Positions 38,288 to 38,817 of a stretch of DNA of 38,817 nt are shown here, piece after piece. The first letter of the stretch is position 1. Every line of letters begins with the position of its first letter. The DNA comes from Enterobacter asburiae (GTDB lineage: Bacteria; Pseudomonadota; Gammaproteobacteria; Enterobacterales; Enterobacteriaceae), in NCBI RefSeq assembly GCF_021440515.1, contig NZ_JAKCMV010000035.1, positions 1 through 38,817 of the forward strand, given 5' to 3'. A program made the translations under genes and the position numbers. The notes under the pieces are model-generated. The model saw only the letters and a list, made by a program, of their open reading frames with translations, had not been told where the DNA came from and searched no databases.

Positions 38288-38817
38288 CTGCGGGTGGCGA
38301 GGGTAGTCTGGTTTGCCAGGCTATCCAGCAGCTCGTAGCGACGGCGATATTCGGAGCGTTTTTTGCTCGCGATCTCTTCCATCGGCTTGCGCGGCATGGT
38401 CAGCGGTAACGCGAAGTTGCCGTTGTCCTGCTTTTCACCGCCGATGGAGAGCCAGAAGCTGTCGTAATCCGCCAGCAGTTTTCCCTCTTTTTTCTTGCGA
38501 TAGCGCCAGCTGCGGTAGATGTGGGTGCCGTTGCTCACCGCAACGATTTGCTCCACCGGGAACGCGCTTCCCAGCGTCATGGCGGTCTCAACCAGCAGGC
38601 GTTTCGGGAACAGGCCGTGGCAGGCTTTGGTCGCCCCCTGGATCAGCTCGTGCGGGACGTGCGCTTTTGCCCCTTGCAGGCCGCCGATAAACAGCGTCGA
38701 TTTACCTTCAAACTGGCACAGCGTAAAGGTCATTTCAGCCAGCACAACGTTCTGACGGTCGCAAAATGCGAGCGTTGCTTCCCCTTCTTTATCGAGGAAG
38801 GCGTCGGCGCACAGGCG
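38284..38817 (-). CDS. ybjX: YbjX / VirK family protein, 3' part only
   Basis: The reading frame is open from the stop at 38284 to the window end, giving the last 177 residues of a protein of about 330 in E. coli; the 5' end is outside the window. The frame continues past the GTG at 38745 (upstream residues read DKEGEATLAFCDRQNV then VLAEMTFTL), so that codon is not the start. It belongs to the DUF535 / VirK-YbjX family, linked in Salmonella to PhoP-regulated envelope remodelling and peptide resistance. GGLQGA, SWRYRKKKEGKL and SEYRRRYELLD are visible. Its stop overlaps the convergent ybjD stop. Confidence 0.93.
   Translation of the reverse strand, partial: RLCADAFLDKEGEATLAFCDRQNVVLAEMTFTLCQFEGKSTLFIGGLQGAKAHVPHELIQGATKACHGLFPKRLLVETAMTLGSAFPVEQIVAVSNGTHIYRSWRYRKKKEGKLLADYDSFWLSIGGEKQDNGNFALPLTMPRKPMEEIASKKRSEYRRRYELLDSLANQTTLATRS

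Overview
The window is an enterobacterial chromosome segment. Gene order and near-identical protein lengths match the Escherichia coli art-ybjP-ybjQ-amiD / ybjS-ybjT-ltaE-poxB-hcr-hcp-lysO-aqpZ-ybjD-ybjX neighbourhood. The sequence is GC-rich and carries REP/BIME palindromes. The protein divergence from E. coli and the extra locus point to Enterobacter, Lelliottia, Leclercia or a close relative; the genus cannot be fixed from the sequence alone.

Left core (1-5839): a REP pair; artJ with its own ArgR-type operator; the artPIQM arginine ABC transporter operon with a second ArgR-like operator; the lipoprotein gene ybjP; and ybjQ-amiD.

Accessory block (about 5840-25670): nearly 20 kb sits between amiD and ybjS, which are neighbours in E. 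coli K-12. It holds, in order, an IprA-like winged-helix regulator with an operator-rich leader; a divergent gspB-gspA pair; a complete inner-membrane, secretin and pseudopilin type II secretion operon (gspC-D-E-F-G-H-I-J-K-L-M-O) with overlapping or nearly touching genes; a possible 41-codon small ORF; a GH18 chitinase (ChiN + GH18 + two PKD-like + two CBM5/12 modules); an IagB-like lytic transglycosylase; and a GH19 chitinase (GH19 + Pro/Thr linker + PKD-like + CBM5/12), closed by a strong terminator. The natural reading is a secretion machine packaged with its own cargo (two chitin hydrolases), a wall-opening enzyme and a regulator.

Two observations in this block stand out. GspA keeps its membrane segment and peptidoglycan-binding end, but its AAA+ part has lost both Walker motifs. 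Both chitinase mRNAs have leaders with stem-loops that display GGA in the apical loop plus another GGA in the Shine-Dalgarno, the layout of CsrA/RsmA targets. The best site, before the GH19 gene, matches the CsrA SELEX consensus at 10 of 12 positions.

Right core (25733-38817): ybjS, ybjT and ltaE-poxB on the minus strand; a DoxX-family gene; a BIME; hcr-hcp with a good NsrR operator and a possible FNR site; lysO; a REP plus a second small palindromic repeat; aqpZ; ybjD (OLD-family ATPase/TOPRIM nuclease); and the 3' part of ybjX, cut by the window end. Function assignments come from reading the translated sequences and remembered family features; no database search was run.
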